Source of the DNA: Enterococcus diestrammenae
GTDB lineage: Bacteria > Bacillota > Bacilli > Lactobacillales > Enterococcaceae
Length of the DNA: 64,000 bases
Direction: 5' to 3'
Assembly: GCF_009933255.1 (NCBI RefSeq)
Contig: NZ_MAEI01000019.1
Coordinates: 1-64,000 of the forward strand
The position numbers and the translations under genes were made by a program. How positions within the stretch are numbered: the first letter of the stretch is position 1; the number at the start of each line of letters is the position of its first letter. The notes below the pieces were generated by a model. The model saw only the letters and a program-made list of their open reading frames with translations, had not been told where the DNA came from and searched no databases. Of this stretch, positions 63,286 to 64,000 are shown piece after piece.

Positions 63286-64000
63286 TTACTCGAGGGCAGC
63301 TGCCCCGGCAACAATTTCGGTAATTTCTTGGGTAATGGCACCTTGACGCGCTCGGTTATAAGAGATTGTCAGATCACCAATAATATTCTTGGCGTTGTCG
63401 GTAGCGGTTTTCATCGCTGTCATTCCGGCAGCGTGTTCAGCTGTTTTGGCATCCACAATCGCGCCATAAATCAAACTTTCGGCATACTGTGGCAACAATT
63501 GATCCAAAATCGCTTCTTTTGAAGGTTCGAAAAGATATTCTTGCTCATAGCTTTCCGCTTCATCTGGATCCAAGTCAGAGATGGGGAGCATTTTTTCAAC
63601 CCGGAACTGATTGGTCAGTGAATTGATATGATGGTTATAACAAACATATAGCTCATCAAATACTTCATTTTGATACATAGTAGTGGCCATCGTCACGATC
63701 TTGCGAACTTCTTCAAAGCTTGGCTGATCCGAGAGGTTTCGCAATTCATAAGCCAACTCGATGCCCCGAGCTTTGAAGAAATCCGCTCCGGTAGCGCCGA
63801 TGGCAATCATCACGTAGTCCTCTTGTGAATCATGGTCATCTTTGAGCATGGACATCATCTGCTTCAATATCGAACTGTTGTAACCACCGACTAGTCCACC
63901 GTCAGAAGTAATCACGATGTAGCCGGTTTTTCTAACAGGACGACTGATGAGCATGCTGTTGTAATTGACGCCATCTTGCACGTTATTGGTGTAGATATCC
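63286..64000 (-). CDS. atpG: ATP synthase F1 gamma subunit (5' end outside window)
   Basis: The 3' 238 codons of atpG. Rossmann-like part ([19 protein letters not shown]) and the conserved C-terminal helix [42 protein letters not shown] (recognisable by [12 protein letters not shown]). The rotor shaft of the F1 motor. The frame is open to the window edge, so the N-terminal helix is missing only because of the cut. Stop TAA at 63286. Confidence 0.96.
   Translation of the reverse strand, partial: DIYTNNVQDGVNYNSMLISRPVRKTGYIVITSDGGLVGGYNSSILKQMMSMLKDDHDSQEDYVMIAIGATGADFFKARGIELAYELRNLSDQPSFEEVRKIVTMATTMYQNEVFDELYVCYNHHINSLTNQFRVEKMLPISDLDPDEAESYEQEYLFEPSKEAILDQLLPQYAESLIYGAIVDAKTAEHAAGMTAMKTATDNAKNIIGDLTISYNRARQGAITQEITEIVAGAAALE

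Overview
The window is a chromosomal segment of a low-to-moderate GC Gram-positive, almost certainly an Enterococcus. Pointers are the copYZA...copB set with a CopB that strongly resembles the Enterococcus hirae copper ATPase, WxL/DUF916 surface-protein loci, an Lsa-type ABC-F gene, MprF, and the atpG-atpD-atpC-DUF1146-murA-epuA order. The base composition looks richer in GC than E. faecalis; I cannot fix the species. There is no prophage, CRISPR array or transposase.

Layout. 0.2-9.3 kb: surface region with a Ser-rich lipoprotein, a five-gene minus-strand WxL operon (DUF916, WxL, DUF916, small LPXTG, large WxL), a divergent third DUF916 gene and a decayed LPXTG tail. 9.3-13.9 kb: mprF with two membrane/exported proteins. 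14.5-20.3 kb: rpsP-khpA, an FMN reductase, a GH18 enzyme and a GntR(YtrA)-ABC-VanZ operon. 20.4-24.4 kb: tag, then an Lsa-like ABC-F gene with two GNATs and a leader that looks like a transcription attenuator. 24.9-27.2 kb: DUF523-ylxM-ffh. 27.3-32.3 kb: phoPR and, facing it, pstS with a four-repeat Pho box. 32.7-37.5 kb: a Bce-type antimicrobial-peptide module. 37.6-40.7 kb: small genes, GNAT, aminotransferase. 40.7-47.5 kb: copper homeostasis (copYZA, an 867-bp repeat-rich spacer, copB, and a Phd-fold protein). 47.6-50.3 kb: galM-like gene, tRNA-Gln and tRNA-Tyr, DUF2969, XRE regulator. 50.8-56.0 kb: branched-chain amino-acid ABC transporter with a CBS-ACT protein and a near-perfect CodY box. 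56.4-58.7 kb: GNAT, yidD, 3D-domain wall protein, epuA. 58.8-64 kb: murA, DUF1146, atpC, atpD and the 3' part of atpG.

How it works together. Much of the window is envelope and stress physiology: wall-attached WxL complexes, lysinylation of lipids (MprF), peptide sensing and export (Bce module), phosphate starvation (PhoPR acting on PstS), copper export (CopY derepression of CopZ, CopA, probably CopB), peptidoglycan synthesis (MurA) and remodelling (3D protein with WalR-like boxes).

The least explained parts are non-coding: a family of elements with ~44-bp terminal inverted repeats (two complete, two partial); a nested repeat block between copA and copB with a hairpin module present three times and a compensatory base change; two tandem, divergent but structurally matching ~123-bp hairpins between atpG and atpD; and the attenuator-like leader of the ABC-F gene. 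Several starts were moved downstream of the longest open frame because a good ribosome binding site or promoter decides them.
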